From the NCBI GenBank assembly GCA_946122785.1, contig CAMGYJ010000005.1, positions 35,454,002 to 35,518,001 on the forward strand: a stretch of 64,000 nt of DNA. The letters are read 5' to 3'. The notes beneath the pieces are model-generated. The model was not told the origin of the DNA. It worked only from the letters and a program-made list of their open reading frames with translations, and did not search any database. This DNA is from Linum tenue (Eukaryota > Streptophyta > Magnoliopsida > Malpighiales > Linaceae). This document shows, piece after piece, positions 11,929 to 22,870 of the stretch. How positions within the stretch are numbered: the stretch's first letter is position 1; each line of letters opens with the position of its first letter. The position numbers were made by a program, and so were the translations under genes.

Positions 11929-13186
11929 TACTAGGTAGCGATGTCGCGCCTTGTCGCGGACGGAGATGGCCTATGAGCATGTATTATGTGTCCCGTTATG
12001 ATGTTTTGTTAGTATTATTAGCGTAAAAATAATTATTTTTTAGCAATTTTGTTAGTAATATTGGCTTGACCATATGATATTGACTGAGAAGAGAAATATG
12101 ACGGTCAACATCCAATTTAAATTTTTTTGGCTTGTAAATGATATTTATCTAAACCAAAGTAGGGCCATTGATTATATGTAGGTAATGGGTGACGTATATA
12201 TTTGTTTGGAAGTTTGTAGATGGGTTTGGGTAGGGTTTGGATATTTACTTCGATAATCTAAATGTGTATGAATTGATAGTCATTTACTTTTTTATAGAAA
12301 AATAAAACTATTTATTTGATATGTGTAGATACCTAACCAAACATTACATGTATAATTGTTGAAAATTCTAGCCCGGGTGGAAAAGAAAAACTATATAGAG
12401 AAGCAAAACGAATACAAACTGGAACTCGCTCAAAATTTCACGCCCTCAAATCTCATAGTGAAAAATGACGGCTTTCTAATAAGTAATAACCATATTTATT
12501 TATTTTTTAGTGGAATGGACATTGAGCTCAAAAAAGTTAGTGGTTCATGGTTCAATTATTAGTTCTCTAAACTGTTGGTGAGTCGTGTATGGACCCGTTT
12601 ATACTTGTGATTAGAATACATAAAAATAGTATACTAATTATGGTTAGACGAAGAAGGCAAAGAAAGAAATAAAGAAAGGGTTATGGAGGGCGAGTGAAAA
12701 ATGAAACGAAGAAAAAGTAGATAGTAGAAAGGTTTTGACAATTTCATTTAGTTGAACGTTAATACATACAACAATCAACCCTTTTCACCGTAGCAATTTA
12801 TTGACACTTGCTTATGTAGATGTAGCATATTTTGTTACATATAGTTAATAGAAGTTTGTTTACTACCCCGTAAATGTACTAAATGTTTTTATAAATTCGC
12901 TTTTTTAATGTTTTAGAGTCGTCTCTCTTTAATCATTTATTTAATGATTCACGTAATTAGCAAATATAAAATGGTGGAATCTTCTCCTACGGTTGAGTGA
13001 TACAACATCTTGTATTATACAAACTAAATTTATACGTTTATGTTATTGTGGATTGGATTTAATTGGTTCAAAAGGATTGGTGGATTGGATTCATGGATTC
13101 AAGTGAAATCTAAACATTGAATCAATATGCAAATTTAAAATAAATTGTAGGTATGAAAATCTCATAAATTTAGATACCAAAACATA
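11929..13186 (+). repeat. Diverged direct duplication, copy 2
   Basis: Second copy of the block at 4755-6256, same orientation, about 7.2 kb downstream. Matching tracts run the full length with many substitutions and small gaps, including a missing 200-base stretch relative to copy 1. A 68-codon open frame at 12356-12562 is interrupted in copy 1 and is unlikely to be a gene. Confidence 0.75.
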
Positions 13187-14405
13187 ATTGTTCAATGATT
13201 TTACATTAAAATTAAATTTGTGTATCAAAATATAAAATGTACATTATAATGACTAAACTGTGATTTAATTAAATTTGGGATATCAAAATGCAAATAATTA
13301 GGCAACGGTAACCAAACTTCACATTTATCTATATATTAATATATATATATATTAATTAATTAATAAACAGATCCTAGAAGTCATAATGTAATGTGACTCG
13401 GCAATTAGGAGCCCTCTTGTGCCCTACCTACCCCTAATGTTTTATAATTTAATTTGGAAAACAAAATTAATTTCTATGTACCCTGAAGACAAAATCTTCT
13501 TATTATTATTAGTTTAAAGCTGTATCCTATATAGACAATGTTACGCGGACGAAATGTCGATAATGTTAATGTGAAATTGTTGCATAATCATCACCATAAT
13601 TTGTAGGCGCGTGATTTAAATAAATTGCAATCAAGATGCGAAGAGACCTTCTAGGTACATTCTATGTGGATGACATAATATCTTTCCTAAGCAACTAAAT
13701 TATATAATTATCATGAGATTGAAAACGAAAGCAAAACTAAATAAGTAAATATAATATAACCAGGTGTATAATAATTGACCTACGGATTCCTTTCAGGAAA
13801 ATCAATCAACAAGCCGGTAACTTGAACTGCCCACTTGTTTGTTTTGACAACAAGGTTAACTCAATCAAATGTAAAACTTATTTTTTTTAAATACATCTAT
13901 CATTCAAAGATTCACTTAATAATGTTCATTAAAAATAATAATAAAAAATCAACGAAAAAAATAATAAAATGGTTCACACAATGAAAGCAAGAAGATAACT
14001 GAATCCAGGGTTAGGTTATGGTGCCCACCTTATACAATCAAGAAGAAGGTGGAAATTTACCATTTTTTAAAAAGAAATATATGTTAACCACATTTGAGAA
14101 GAAATGTTTTTCAAAACTAAACCATTCTCTACGTATTCCACTTCATACTTCTACCTCCCTATACCTTCTTCTATTCGGCTCCATCGTTGTGCTTCCTCGG
14201 CCTCCATCTGTATTTCCTCCAGCCGGCTAACTAAAACTAGTACCAATACATGAAAATTATTATCAATAAAAAAAAATTGGGTCATTATGTGATAATCAGC
14301 ATCACTATAAGAAATCTATACTGGTACATGACAATCAGTACATGACTACCAATACCACTACTGAAAAAAGCAGTAGTACACTGACTACTATTACGGTAAT
14401 ACCAC
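13187..14405. other. Intergenic, nothing recognised
   Basis: AT-rich spacer with an (AT)n run near 13330-13350. The 70-codon open frame at 14018-14230 shows no family features. Nothing else supportable. Confidence 0.5.
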
Positions 14406-14517
14406 TATGATTTTGGGATTTTTTTAATAATAGCACGTTAACAAAAAAATTTACAAAACTAGCACCAATCCGAAAATATTGACAGAAATAGCACCAATTT
14501 TAATGGAACGCACCCCT

Positions 14518-14577
14518 AAGGTGCGGTTTATAAGTAAAACACACCTACAGGTGCGTTTTACTTATAAACCGCACCTT
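14518..14577. repeat. Perfect 23-bp stem hairpin in MULE end
   Basis: AAGGTGCGGTTTATAAGTAA and three more bases (14518-14540) are exactly reverse-complemented at 14555-14577, with a 14-base loop. It belongs to a region of the left terminal zone containing several AACCGCACC-type motifs (14760-14910). Confidence 0.9.
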
Positions 14578-15196
14578 AGTGATGCATTCCATGCCACGTC
14601 AGCATAGGAAATGCACACTGAAGCTGCGTTTTCCTTAGTCTGCGCAACGGTCTTCTACACCGTTGGATGGGCGAGCGATCGGAGGGCGGACCGCGCGCCA
14701 GCAGAGCGATCCGCGCCACGGATCGGGGAACGCACCTGCAAGCAACGGTGAACCCTTGGGAGAAGCAAACCGCAGCTTCATGGTGCGGTTTAGATAGGTC
14801 AGGCCTAAACCGCACCTCGGCCATGCGGTTTCTGTAGGTCAGACCTAAAACCGCTTGGCCAAGATGCGGTTTTAGTCCAGGATTTTAAACCGCTCCATAG
14901 AGGTGCGGGGATAAATGACACAAATATTGTTTTTTTTTAATTTACCACCAATATGGCGGATTAAGAAGTATTTACAGAGATATTGTGTTTTGGACACACA
15001 AAATGGCGACAACACCTGGGACTTAGGCGCCGCCGCTCTGGATGATATTTTGGATTAAGAGACAGCGGCGGCGCCAAAGAGTCAGGCGGCAGCGCCGGTG
15101 AGTCCAGCGAGTTAGGTAAGAAACTGTCCCAGGTGGCGGCGCCCGAGACTAGAGTGGCGGCGCCTGAGTCATCAGCGAGTTAGGTAGCCTCCCCCC

Positions 15197-15204
15197 TATA
15201 TAAA
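15197..15204 (+). promoter_or_regulatory. TATA box of the MULE-borne mudrA-like gene
   Basis: TATATAAA lies 92 bases upstream of the ATG at 15289, in a segment rich in GGCGGCGCC motifs just inside the terminal repeat. The related element has TATAAATA at 50123-50130 in the same place relative to its ATG. Confidence 0.7.
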
Positions 15205-15288
15205 CCCAGCCAATTTCATTTCAGTTTCACACCATAAAAAAATCGTTCAAAACAAAGGAGCTTTGGAGCTCTGGTTGCTGCTGCAAAA

Positions 15289-15860
15289 ATGGCTAATAGG
15301 TAAGAGACGCATTTATTTTTGTAATTATATTATTCAAATGTTATTATGATTGTGTTTAGTTTTAATTAGTGAGTCTGTTTTTTTGTAGTGATTTTAGAAG
15401 ATTTGAACTAGTCGTTCGATGGAAATCGGAGAAAGTAGAAGATAATTTAGGCGTCAAATTCGTTGGTGGTAGTAGTTTTAAGATGACGATTCCATCCAGG
15501 GTCACATATCATTATCTTTGTGAGAATCTAATTCCGAGAATACGGCGTAGAGACGAAGCAGTACAAGATAGTGATGTGATCACAAGTTTCATTTACCGTC
15601 TTCCAGAATGGCAGAATGGTGTTTTATTTCATTATGCAATGCCTATTGTGGATGATGATAGCTTGAATGTGCTTTGGAATTTTATGGCACAAAATCCTTA
15701 TTGTTTGGGTGCTGAGATACATGTTGAGCTCAGTGAGGATCAGGGTGGAGAGGTAGAAGATGATACATGGAGCGTGCCATCCGATCATGCCTATGGTGAC
15801 GGTGATGACGGAGAGGAGGAAGATGAGGAGGAGGAGGAGGAGGAGGAAGAGGGGGAATAA
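15289..15860 (+). CDS. mudrA-like N-terminal protein, truncated (transposon)
   Basis: Two exons: 15289-15299 (ATGGCTAATAG before GTAAGAG) and 15389-15860, giving a 160-residue product. The first part resembles the N-terminal PB1-like region of MuDR-type transposases (pattern GVLFHYAMPIVDDDSLNVLW, then an HVEL end), followed by a very acidic Asp/Glu run (about 30 residues). The related gene at 50214 has the same exon 1, intron position and acidic run, but there the frame continues past this point. Here GGGGAATAAGTG replaces GGAGAG and introduces the stop. The protein has no catalytic domain. It could be translated, but I infer it is a remnant. Confidence 0.7.
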
Positions 15861-16084
15861 GTGCCTAATTATCCTCCATATTTTTACTTGCAGGGTAATG
15901 AAGAGGACGAAGAATACTCACTTGTTGATTCATATGGCGTAATTCCAATGCATATTGTTGATAGTTTTGAAGGAGAATTCTACAAGGGGCAGATATTTCA
16001 CGCGAAACAAGCTGCACAGATGGCGATTAAACACCACGCACTACAACGCAACTTTCAATATGGAGTTGTTGATTCATATGGCGT
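15861..16084 (+). pseudogene. mudrA-like continuation, DNA-binding region start
   Basis: After the premature stop the same frame remains open and reads NYPPYFYLQGNEEDEE, then FYKGQIFHAKQAAQMAIKHH. That matches the start of the MuDR-family DNA-binding region (G-x-x-F-x-x-K/R-x-x-x-x-A-I-x-x-x-A). It ends at the internal deletion near 16083, before the conserved cysteines. A 20-base phrase, GTTGATTCATATGGCGTAAT, occurs at 15923 and again at about 16066, next to the junction. Confidence 0.65.
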
Positions 16085-16935
16085 AATCCTAACAACAGCG
16101 ACCCCGCCTACAAGATCATAAGGAACCCGTCCTAACAGTCGCAAACAGATCGCCGACCACTCCTCATCCGGTATATCAACTACGACGGCATCACCGTCGA
16201 TCGCCAAACCGGACAGTGTAACAACGTCCTCTAACGTGATCGTGACCTCACCACACGGTAGATGGAAGGTCGACGTCTCGGGTCGCCACCGCTCTACGAG
16301 TGCAGTAATTAAACTCGCATCGGGGTTCATAGGGACTAGGGGCACGACACTTAACAAGCCTGCCGCTTCGAGATATGGCCGATAAAGCTCACGGTAAGGT
16401 ACTAAAATGGTCGTACCTCGAACATGGAAAGATCGATCACCAGCCTATAGTGCACAAAACTTATATTAATTTATCTTCATTCGTAATAATTCTAATTTCA
16501 CCTAATTAATTCTAATCTATCTAATCTAATATCAAATTATACTAATTTCAAAAAATCTAATACGTAATCCTATTCTCTAACAGTACAGTTCAGTTCACCA
16601 ACTAAAATAATATAATTAGCTAATTAACTTTACATGAATAATTATTAAATACTTACCTCGTTTGTCCAAACAGAGTCAATACGATGTTGGCCATGTCCCC
16701 AAAGAAGTGTCGCATCGACCGGACTTGGATCAATTGTCGCCGGCGGTAATCTCATCGAATAAGGATCCATAAGCCTAGGAACTGCAAAAACAAACAACAA
16801 AACATCAATAAAAAAACACAAACCATTAAAAAAAAAAATCAAGCCGCCGACGAGAGTCTCACCGCGCAAACGGCTGCCACGACCTCGCCGGCCTCTCCCC
16901 CTGCCTCTGCCGGCGGCTTCTTCGTCGGAAGACAT
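16085..16935 (-). pseudogene. Plant mobile domain (PMD/MAIN-like) gene, 3' truncated
   Basis: On the minus strand three exons stay in frame: 16935-16863 (start MSSDEEAAGRGRGRGRRG), 16781-16657 (ATIDPSPVDATLLWGHGQ) and 16444 to the deletion junction near 16085. Exon 3 contains the PMD hallmark LVERWRPETSTFHLPCGEVT then ITLEDVVTLSGLAIDGD. PMD proteins are related to Arabidopsis MAIN/MAIL1 and the N-terminal part of long PP7 phosphatases, and also occur in transposons. The C-terminal half of the domain is gone. The upstream frame could start further out, at 16971, but the start used here matches the position of the related gene. Confidence 0.8.
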
Positions 16936-16939
16936 CAGC

Positions 16940-17300
16940 GGCGGCGCTTCAGACTGCAGCGGCGGCTCCACTCTCTGCGGCGGCGGCGCTCAATCTCCAG
17001 CGGCGGCGCTCCCAGCTGCGGTGAAGGTGCTCAACTCCCCAGCGGCGGCGCTCCTTTCTGCGGCGGCGGCGCTTCCCTTACAGGCGGCGGCGCTCCACTC
17101 ACAGGCGCCGGCACCTCAGTTGCGGCGGGGATTCTCTGTTCGGGCAGAAAGAAAGAAGAAGAGGAGGAGGGTTTGGGGGGGGGGGGGGGTGTTGTGTGGT
17201 CTCGGGAAGAAGGAGGGGAGGGGAGGGGAGGGGAGTGTGTGGCTGGGAAAAGAGATAAGGGTGGAGGGGAGGGGGGGGAGGCCCGAGCCCGAGGGAAATT
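16940..17300. repeat. GC-rich tract with GCGGCGGCGCT repeats and G-runs
   Basis: Imperfect repeats of GGCGGCGCT occur every 15-25 bases from 16940 to 17110. A run of about 14 G lies near 17176-17189, and AGGGGAGGGGAGGGG near 17214-17234 is a textbook potential G-quadruplex. It forms the presumed promoter side of the PMD gene inside the right terminal zone of the MULE. Confidence 0.85.
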
Positions 17301-17645
17301 TTTTAAAAAAATAGCCTGACGCGGCGGCGCTAGGGACTCGGGCGCCAGCGCCCGGAACTTTAGAATCTGCGGCGGCGCCTGAGTCTCCGGTGTGGCCGCC
17401 AAAGCCTTTTCCAAAAAGACAATATCTGTGTCATTTGTTTTTAATCCGCCATATTGGTGGTAAATTAAAAAAAAAACAATATTTATGTCATTAACCCGAG
17501 GTGCGGCCCATAAAAAAGGGTGCTATTAGTGTAAATTTTTTCGGCAGGGTGCTATTTTTGTAATTTTTTTAAAGGTGCTATTTCTGAAAAAATCTCTATA
17601 ATTTTTAGGAGAAAAGTCAGTTTGTTGTTTTTTGGAATTATTAGG

Positions 17646-19264
17646 GAGAAAAACTTGAGTGCACCGGGTGCACCAGCAGGGATTGTTGAGGTGGTGCACC
17701 GTGCCAATCCCCTCCTGCCATCTGTACACATTTATCCCACCCAAAAAATTAAATTAAACTTTAAATTCCCTATTCCTTTTTTTGTGCTAACTGCTACGGG
17801 AGCTGTCCTCTCTTTCCTTCTTAATTAATAGGGATTTAAAATTAAAACTCAGAACTTTAATGCATGCGTGTAGGAGACTAAGAGACACTTTCTTTTTCCT
17901 TTTTATTGGCTTAGGGTTAAACTTTTCCTTTCAATTAATTAATAATTTATTGAATAAACACCCCTGTAATCAGAAAAGTCGAGTCTCAGCCGCATCATTG
18001 CCGTCCGGTGTTTTTCGTCCGGTGGTTCTCCATCGATTAAAGTACCCGGTGCACAGCTATTACCACCAGGTTCGTTATTTTCTTATTTCTTAACCTGTGG
18101 TTCATGTGTTTAGCAAAAAAATTACTATTTTCTTGTATTCTTATTGCTTGTTAGTTGTTACTGTAGTATGGAACCATGATTTGATTTGGAGTTGGATGTC
18201 CTTAAACGAGAACTGTAGTATGGATACATGATTTGATTTGGAATTATATATTCATTTGGGAATTTTTTGTTCCGTTTCCATCTCTTTCCCCTCCATTGTC
18301 GGTGCTGTATATGTGCCTTTTGTTTTTTATAGTTGAAGAAATAAGAATCGGAAATACACCGTTTGCATTGATATCATGGATATTGAAGATAATGAGATTG
18401 CACTATTTCCTAACCGGGTGGCGGATGGTGAAGATGATAATCTATATGGGAAAACAGTGCCTAATGAAGATGAAGCTTATAATCTCTAGAACACTATTTC
18501 TCTTCTATGTACATGTCCTGTAACAGCAACAACAGCAGCATTGAGAGCCATCTATGGTGTGCATCCTTGAATTATAAGGGACCTCTGCTTTCGTTGCAGA
18601 ATTGAACACTCCAAGCATTGCTCTTACATCAATTGAACGTATTGCTCCAGTTTTGAACAACATTGAATTAAGTCAAATTTGTACCCATCTTCATCACGGC
18701 AAAAAGTAGGAAATAGCTGGGGAAGAACTGAAACAGGACGATCCAGAGCGAAATCCAAAAGAAGAATCAATCGAAAAATAGATCGGCGAAATGAACAGAG
18801 AGAGCGAGAGTACATTTGCAAGCTCAGAGGACGAAGAGGGCGGCGAAGAGGTCTCACCGCCTGCGGCTGCGTCTGCTTTTGGATCCGCCTGCGGCTGCGT
18901 CTGCGACTGCGTTTGCTTTTGGATCCGCCTGCGGCTGCGTCTGCTTTTGGATCCCCTTTACTTCACCGACTCGAGCGACTGTTAGTGGAGAGAAACTGAG
19001 ATAAGATAAAAATTAAAAAGTGGAGGGTGGAGGTCCTTTTCTTGGTTTTATCGAGAGGAAAGAGTTCCACAATTAAGAAACTCAATTAAGAAGGAAAGAG
19101 AGGACAGCTCCCGTAGCAGTTAGCACAAAAAAAGGAATAGGGAATTTAAAGTTTAATTTAATTTTTTGGGTGGGATAAATGTGTACAGATGGCAGGAGGG
19201 GATTGGCACGGTGCACCACCTCAGCAATCCCTGCTGGTGCACCCGGTGCACCCAAGTTTTTCTC
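17646..19264. mobile_element. Mutator-like element with about 185-bp TIRs
   Basis: Long terminal inverted repeats (17646-17830 and 19080-19264) start GAGAAAAACTTGAGTGCACC and GAGAAAAACTTGGGTGCACC. A perfect 9-bp target duplication ATTATTAGG flanks it (17637-17645, 19265-19273). The interior has no intact transposase. An open stretch at 18376-18489 reads MDIEDNEIALFPNRVADG and then NEDEAYNL before a stop, faintly like the start of FAR1-related proteins (xEDEAYxxY). Near 18840-18955 a GC-rich simple repeat of GGATCCGCCTGCGGCTGCGT gives spurious long frames. The element starts 41 bases after the target duplication of the preceding MULE. Confidence 0.9.
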
Positions 19265-19273
19265 ATTATTAGG

Positions 19274-19796
19274 TTTATTATTTGTGGCAAGTGTTACCAC
19301 GGATAAATTGCAATAAAGGGGAAATAGCAAAACAACTTTACCAAAACCAGGAAATTGCAAAATGGGAAAGGCTAACGTTAAGAGCATATGCCCCGCATAA
19401 AAAGGAGGGCATATTCCCTGCCTGAAACCCTACCCAAGATTAAATAGTAGCAAACTTTGTTATTACTTATTACTAAAAACAATAAAAATAATAATAACAA
19501 AAACAGAAAAAAAAACAAAAAAATCTATTAATTAAGAATGAATTCACGAAACTGCCTGCCCGGCAAGTCAAAACAAAACAAAACAAAGCGGGAAAACTCA
19601 GAAAAGTCGGTTTCAGTTTTAATCACAACAATTCTGACCCCCTTCACGTTCTTATCCTCCTCCCCCCATAACGGTGTTAACACGTCATCTCCACTCGGGA
19701 CGGTGACTTTTGGATAAGGACTTTTCTTTTTATCCTTTTCTTCCCTTCTTTTCCGTTTTCCTGTTCTCTCCTCCGAATTCATTCAATGGGTTTTAT
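19274..19796. other. Spacer and upstream region of the J-domain gene
   Basis: AT-rich to 19540, then a mixed stretch leading into the promoter of the gene starting at 20008. No other feature seen. Confidence 0.5.
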
Positions 19797-19804
19797 TATA
19801 AATA
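19797..19804 (+). promoter_or_regulatory. TATA box of the J-domain gene
   Basis: TATAAATA lies 211 bases upstream of the ATG at 20008 and is followed by a pyrimidine-rich stretch (CTCCTCCACAG, TTTTTCCTCCTCTC) typical of a plant 5' leader. Confidence 0.65.
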
Positions 19805-20007
19805 CAGTCCCCTCCTCCACAGCGCCTTCAGATCTCAACATCCCCACTTTTTCCTCCTCTCGCATTATCCACAAGAAATTAGAAAGAAAACAATTTCCCT
19901 CCAGTTCCAATTCATTCGTCCTCATTTCTGCTCTCACTGCTTCTCGATTTATTTTCCTTCTGCCTTTGGTTCGCGAGCTCTAAGGCTTTGATTTCATCGG
20001 AAAAAAA

Positions 20008-20663
20008 ATGGCTAGCGCGGCCGCGGCTATGGGAATGATCGGAGGGAGCGGGTGCGGCGGATCTTCCTCGACGTCCTGGTTCCGGAGCCGGAGAAGGGCG
20101 AGGAACAATACCGTCACCGGAAGGAATCAGAACTCGTCGCGGATGTTGTGTGTTGCTTCGTCTTCCTATTCGGTGATGGATCCTTACAAGACGCTGAGGA
20201 TCCAGCCTGGAGCCTCCGAATCCGAGGTCAAAAAGGCCTTCCGTCAGCTCGCTCTCCAGGTACCTGACCTTACTTTTTTTTTTTTTTTTGGTTTCTTCAC
20301 TCACTGTTCGTTCATTCTCGAAAAATTAGTCTTCTAATCTCCGATCTCATGGTTGTTTCTCTTCGTCAGTATCATCCGGATGTGTGCAGAGGGAGCAATT
20401 GCGGAGTTCAGTTCAGCCAAATCAATGAAGCCTACGATGTAAGCCAATCCCTCTATAAACTTCACTCACTCCTTGGGAATTTCTTAGTTGTATTTTCCTT
20501 GAACCATTGATAATGATTAGGTCTTGACTTTAGGCCGAGGGGCTCTGTAAATGTCCTTATTTTTCAATTCTCAGAGAACAAGGTAAAATGGGATGTGACG
20601 ATAATCGAATTAGTGGGCTAAGTAATCGCACCAATGAATTGATAGTAGAATCTAGAATAAGCA

Positions 20664-20694
<31 letters not shown>

Positions 20695-21480
20695 GGGTAC
20701 CCTGTGTGAAATTGGGGACTGAGCTCTTGTCCTCCATAGATGGCCGGAAAAGGCAAAAATGATGTCAAATTCGGATTGCTTAGGTGCCTTAGTTGGGTTG
20801 GCTTAACGATAATCATTACAGTCGAGCATTCGTCTATGCCAATTTTTATCTACCATCCAAACTGTACTATTCGAGATCTCAATCGTTGGATTTATGGCGA
20901 TTTAGATATGGTTTCAGGATGTAATCCGGTAGTAGGCGGATTGCGTGTACGCATGGAGAAAGGTGGGAGGAGAGGTTTTGGTTAAGGGCACATATCATAG
21001 AAATCTGGGTGCGGTTATGATGTTAACATCAATTACCAAACCCTCTTCTTGTAAAAGAAAGAATCAACGAGGCCAATAGTTTATTCCTTATTTCCTTTAC
21101 TTTGGACCTATATTCCATCACCACTAGTATTCTTTCTTGCGTCTAGGTCCAGGCCCCCGATGGTCTGTCGTGTCCATATGCTATCCTAACAACTCCACAT
21201 AGAACAATAGTATAATTTGATAGAGAGGAGAAATTCTTATGATTGTTGTATTTTGGTGGGTTTGCAGATTGCGATAAGGAATCTGAGGGAGGAAGCGTCC
21301 GAAGGGTATGGGTCCTACGAGTCGTCGGCGACGGCGGCGTATGGGCCGTCCGATGAAGAAGAGGGAGATGAGCCGTTGAGAGGGATGGAGGATCCGGAGT
21401 GGGACATGTGGGAGGAATGGATGGGCTGGGAAGGGGCCGGAATCAGGGACTACACTTCCCACATCAACCCTTACATTTGA
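20008..21480 (+). CDS. J8: Chloroplast J-domain protein, DnaJ8 type
   Basis: Three exons, 20008-20259, 20370-20438 and 21268-21480, all phase 0 with GT-AG introns, give 177 residues. Residues 1 to about 50 are Ser/Arg-rich with few acids, as in a plastid transit peptide. The J domain starts at [20 protein letters not shown] (from residue 57). The HPD tripeptide needed to stimulate Hsp70 is at 86-88, right after the first intron, followed by [10 protein letters not shown]. The C-terminus [19 protein letters not shown] is very close to Arabidopsis chaperone protein dnaJ 8 (At1g80920), a small stromal-type J protein. It has no zinc-finger or client-binding domain, so it is a type III co-chaperone. 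Length matches the family. Intron 2 (829 bases) holds an (AT)12 repeat. Confidence 0.93.
20663..20686. repeat. (AT)12 microsatellite
   Basis: Uninterrupted AT dinucleotide run followed by a T-run, in intron 2 of the J-domain gene. Likely length-variable. Confidence 0.97.
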
Positions 21481-22129
21481 CAATTGTGAGATCAGAGCTT
21501 TGGAGGGAGGGGAAGGAAGTGGGAAAAAGATGTGAATATTTTATGGTTTCCGGCGGCGTCCGCACATATTTGTAATTTCGGGGGGTTCCATGTAACTATG
21601 TCAATGGGCCCAATCTGACGGCCACTCTTGGGCCTGCGTCCTGAGGCCCACCTTTGATAGAGAAGAAAAAGGTTGTGGCTGCATTTGTAAATATTGACGA
21701 CTGTAAGGTTGACCGGAAGTAGCAATGTGTACATAATGATGTTGTGGCAATTATGCTTGTTTCCCAATAGTTCGCCTTCTCTGACTGCTGTGGCGAGTGG
21801 TAGTAACCGACCACCACTGCTTAGAAGTTAGAAGCAAACAATCTCTCTGATCAATTTGTGTTCACTTAGTTTAAAAGATTGTATTCCAGAGCAAGCGATC
21901 TCTGATTTTTTTGCGACAAAATCACACGACAGAGTTATTAAGAGCAAGAGAATCCGCCGCTCTTGAGTTGTACTCTGGTCTTTATTCTATTCTAGAGTAC
22001 CAACAAGTAAAAAAGTGGTGTCTGGGAACAAAAATCCACTCCATAAAACTTTGTACCATGAAACTCTTGATCGGTGGATGGATCCTATCAGATTGCCAAA
22101 CCATTTTGACAGAAAATCTTTCCCGTCTT
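21481..22129. other. 3' flank of the J-domain gene
   Basis: Holds the presumed 3' UTR. TTGTAAATATTGACGACTGT and TAATGATGTTGTGGCAA near 21690-21750 fit a plant polyadenylation zone loosely. No other gene recognised. Confidence 0.45.
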
Positions 22130-22822
22130 TAGGGATGGCAACAAAACCCGAACCCATGGGTACCCACCCGACCCAATCCGGTCAACGCGGGTAAAATCCG
22201 TGTTGACGGGTTTTGGGCCGGGTTTGGGTTTAAATCCGTTCACTATTCATCGGGTTGGGTTGGATTTGGGTTTAGGTAAACCCGGCCCGTGGGTACCCGC
22301 CCACTCATATAATTAATTTTTTCGGTATATTTAATATTCTAAACAACTATTCTTATTTATGTTTGTGGAGACATGTCTAATTTTTTCTTTTTAATTGTGT
22401 AGAATGAAGTTGATGTTATGCAGTGGAGACTAAAGAAACTTAATTGAAAGAAAGAAGCTTTCAATTAAACATGTTATTTATGGATAATTTGTGATTTGCT
22501 TCAATTTTCATGAGTTTTCTAGATTGGTGTTGAACAATTTGTATAGTTAATTTGTGATTTGCTTGAATTTTCTAGAATGATGTATTATATATGGATAATT
22601 TATATTGAGAGATTGATATTTGACTTCAATTTTGATAAGAACTTGTAATTGTAAATTTTTTACAACAAAACCCGTGGGTACCCATGAACCCGCGGATACC
22701 CAACGGGTTGGGTTGGGTTTGAGTTTTTCAAACCCGGTGGGTTTTACCCCGGGTTTTTTTCAAAGATAAACCCATGGATTTGGGTTTGGGTTTCGACCCA
22801 ACCCGACCCATTGCCATCCCTA
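22130..22822. mobile_element. hAT-like MITE (TAGGGATGGCAA ends)
   Basis: Starts TAGGGATGGCAACAAAACCCG and ends CCATTGCCATCCCTA. Flanks CCCGTCTT (22122-22129) and CCAGTCTT (22823-22830) match at 7 of 8 positions, as for an old hAT target duplication. The subterminal zones on both sides are rich in GGGTTTGGG / ACCCGACCC motifs, and the core is AT-rich and non-coding. Confidence 0.85.
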
Positions 22823-22870
22823 CCAGTCTTTTCCCCCTTTCCATGTGACACTTAGCCGGCATGAGTTATT

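Larger units (their letters stand above)
14415..17596. mobile_element. Mutator-like element carrying mudrA-like and PMD gene halves (copy a)
   Basis: Ends GGGATTTTTTTAATAATAGC (left) and GAGATTTTTTCAGAAATAGC (right, reversed) are flanked by a 9-bp duplication with one mismatch (TATGATTTT 14406-14414; TATAATTTT 17597-17605). A second, inner pair of inverted repeats of about 75 bp lies at about 14910-14985 and 17420-17495 and includes ACCACCAATATGGCGGATTA on both sides. Inside are a + strand mudrA-like N-terminal gene and a - strand plant-mobile-domain gene, converging at a deletion junction near 16083. The related element at about 49770-55995 shows what is missing: the transposase core and the C-terminal half of the PMD gene. 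Confidence 0.88.

Noticed and set aside
15760..15942. 60-codon frame overlapping the acidic region of the mudrA-like gene
   Set aside because: Out-of-frame shadow over GAGGAG repeats; its translation is an Arg run caused by frame shift of the acidic tract.
18679..18999. Three overlapping plus-strand frames of 62-106 codons
   Set aside because: Produced by a GC-rich simple repeat near 18840-18955 just inside a MULE terminal repeat; all three frames are open because the repeat lacks stops.
20740..20985. 81-codon frame in intron 2 of the J-domain gene
   Set aside because: Lies entirely within an intron and resembles no family; the exons on either side join cleanly without it.
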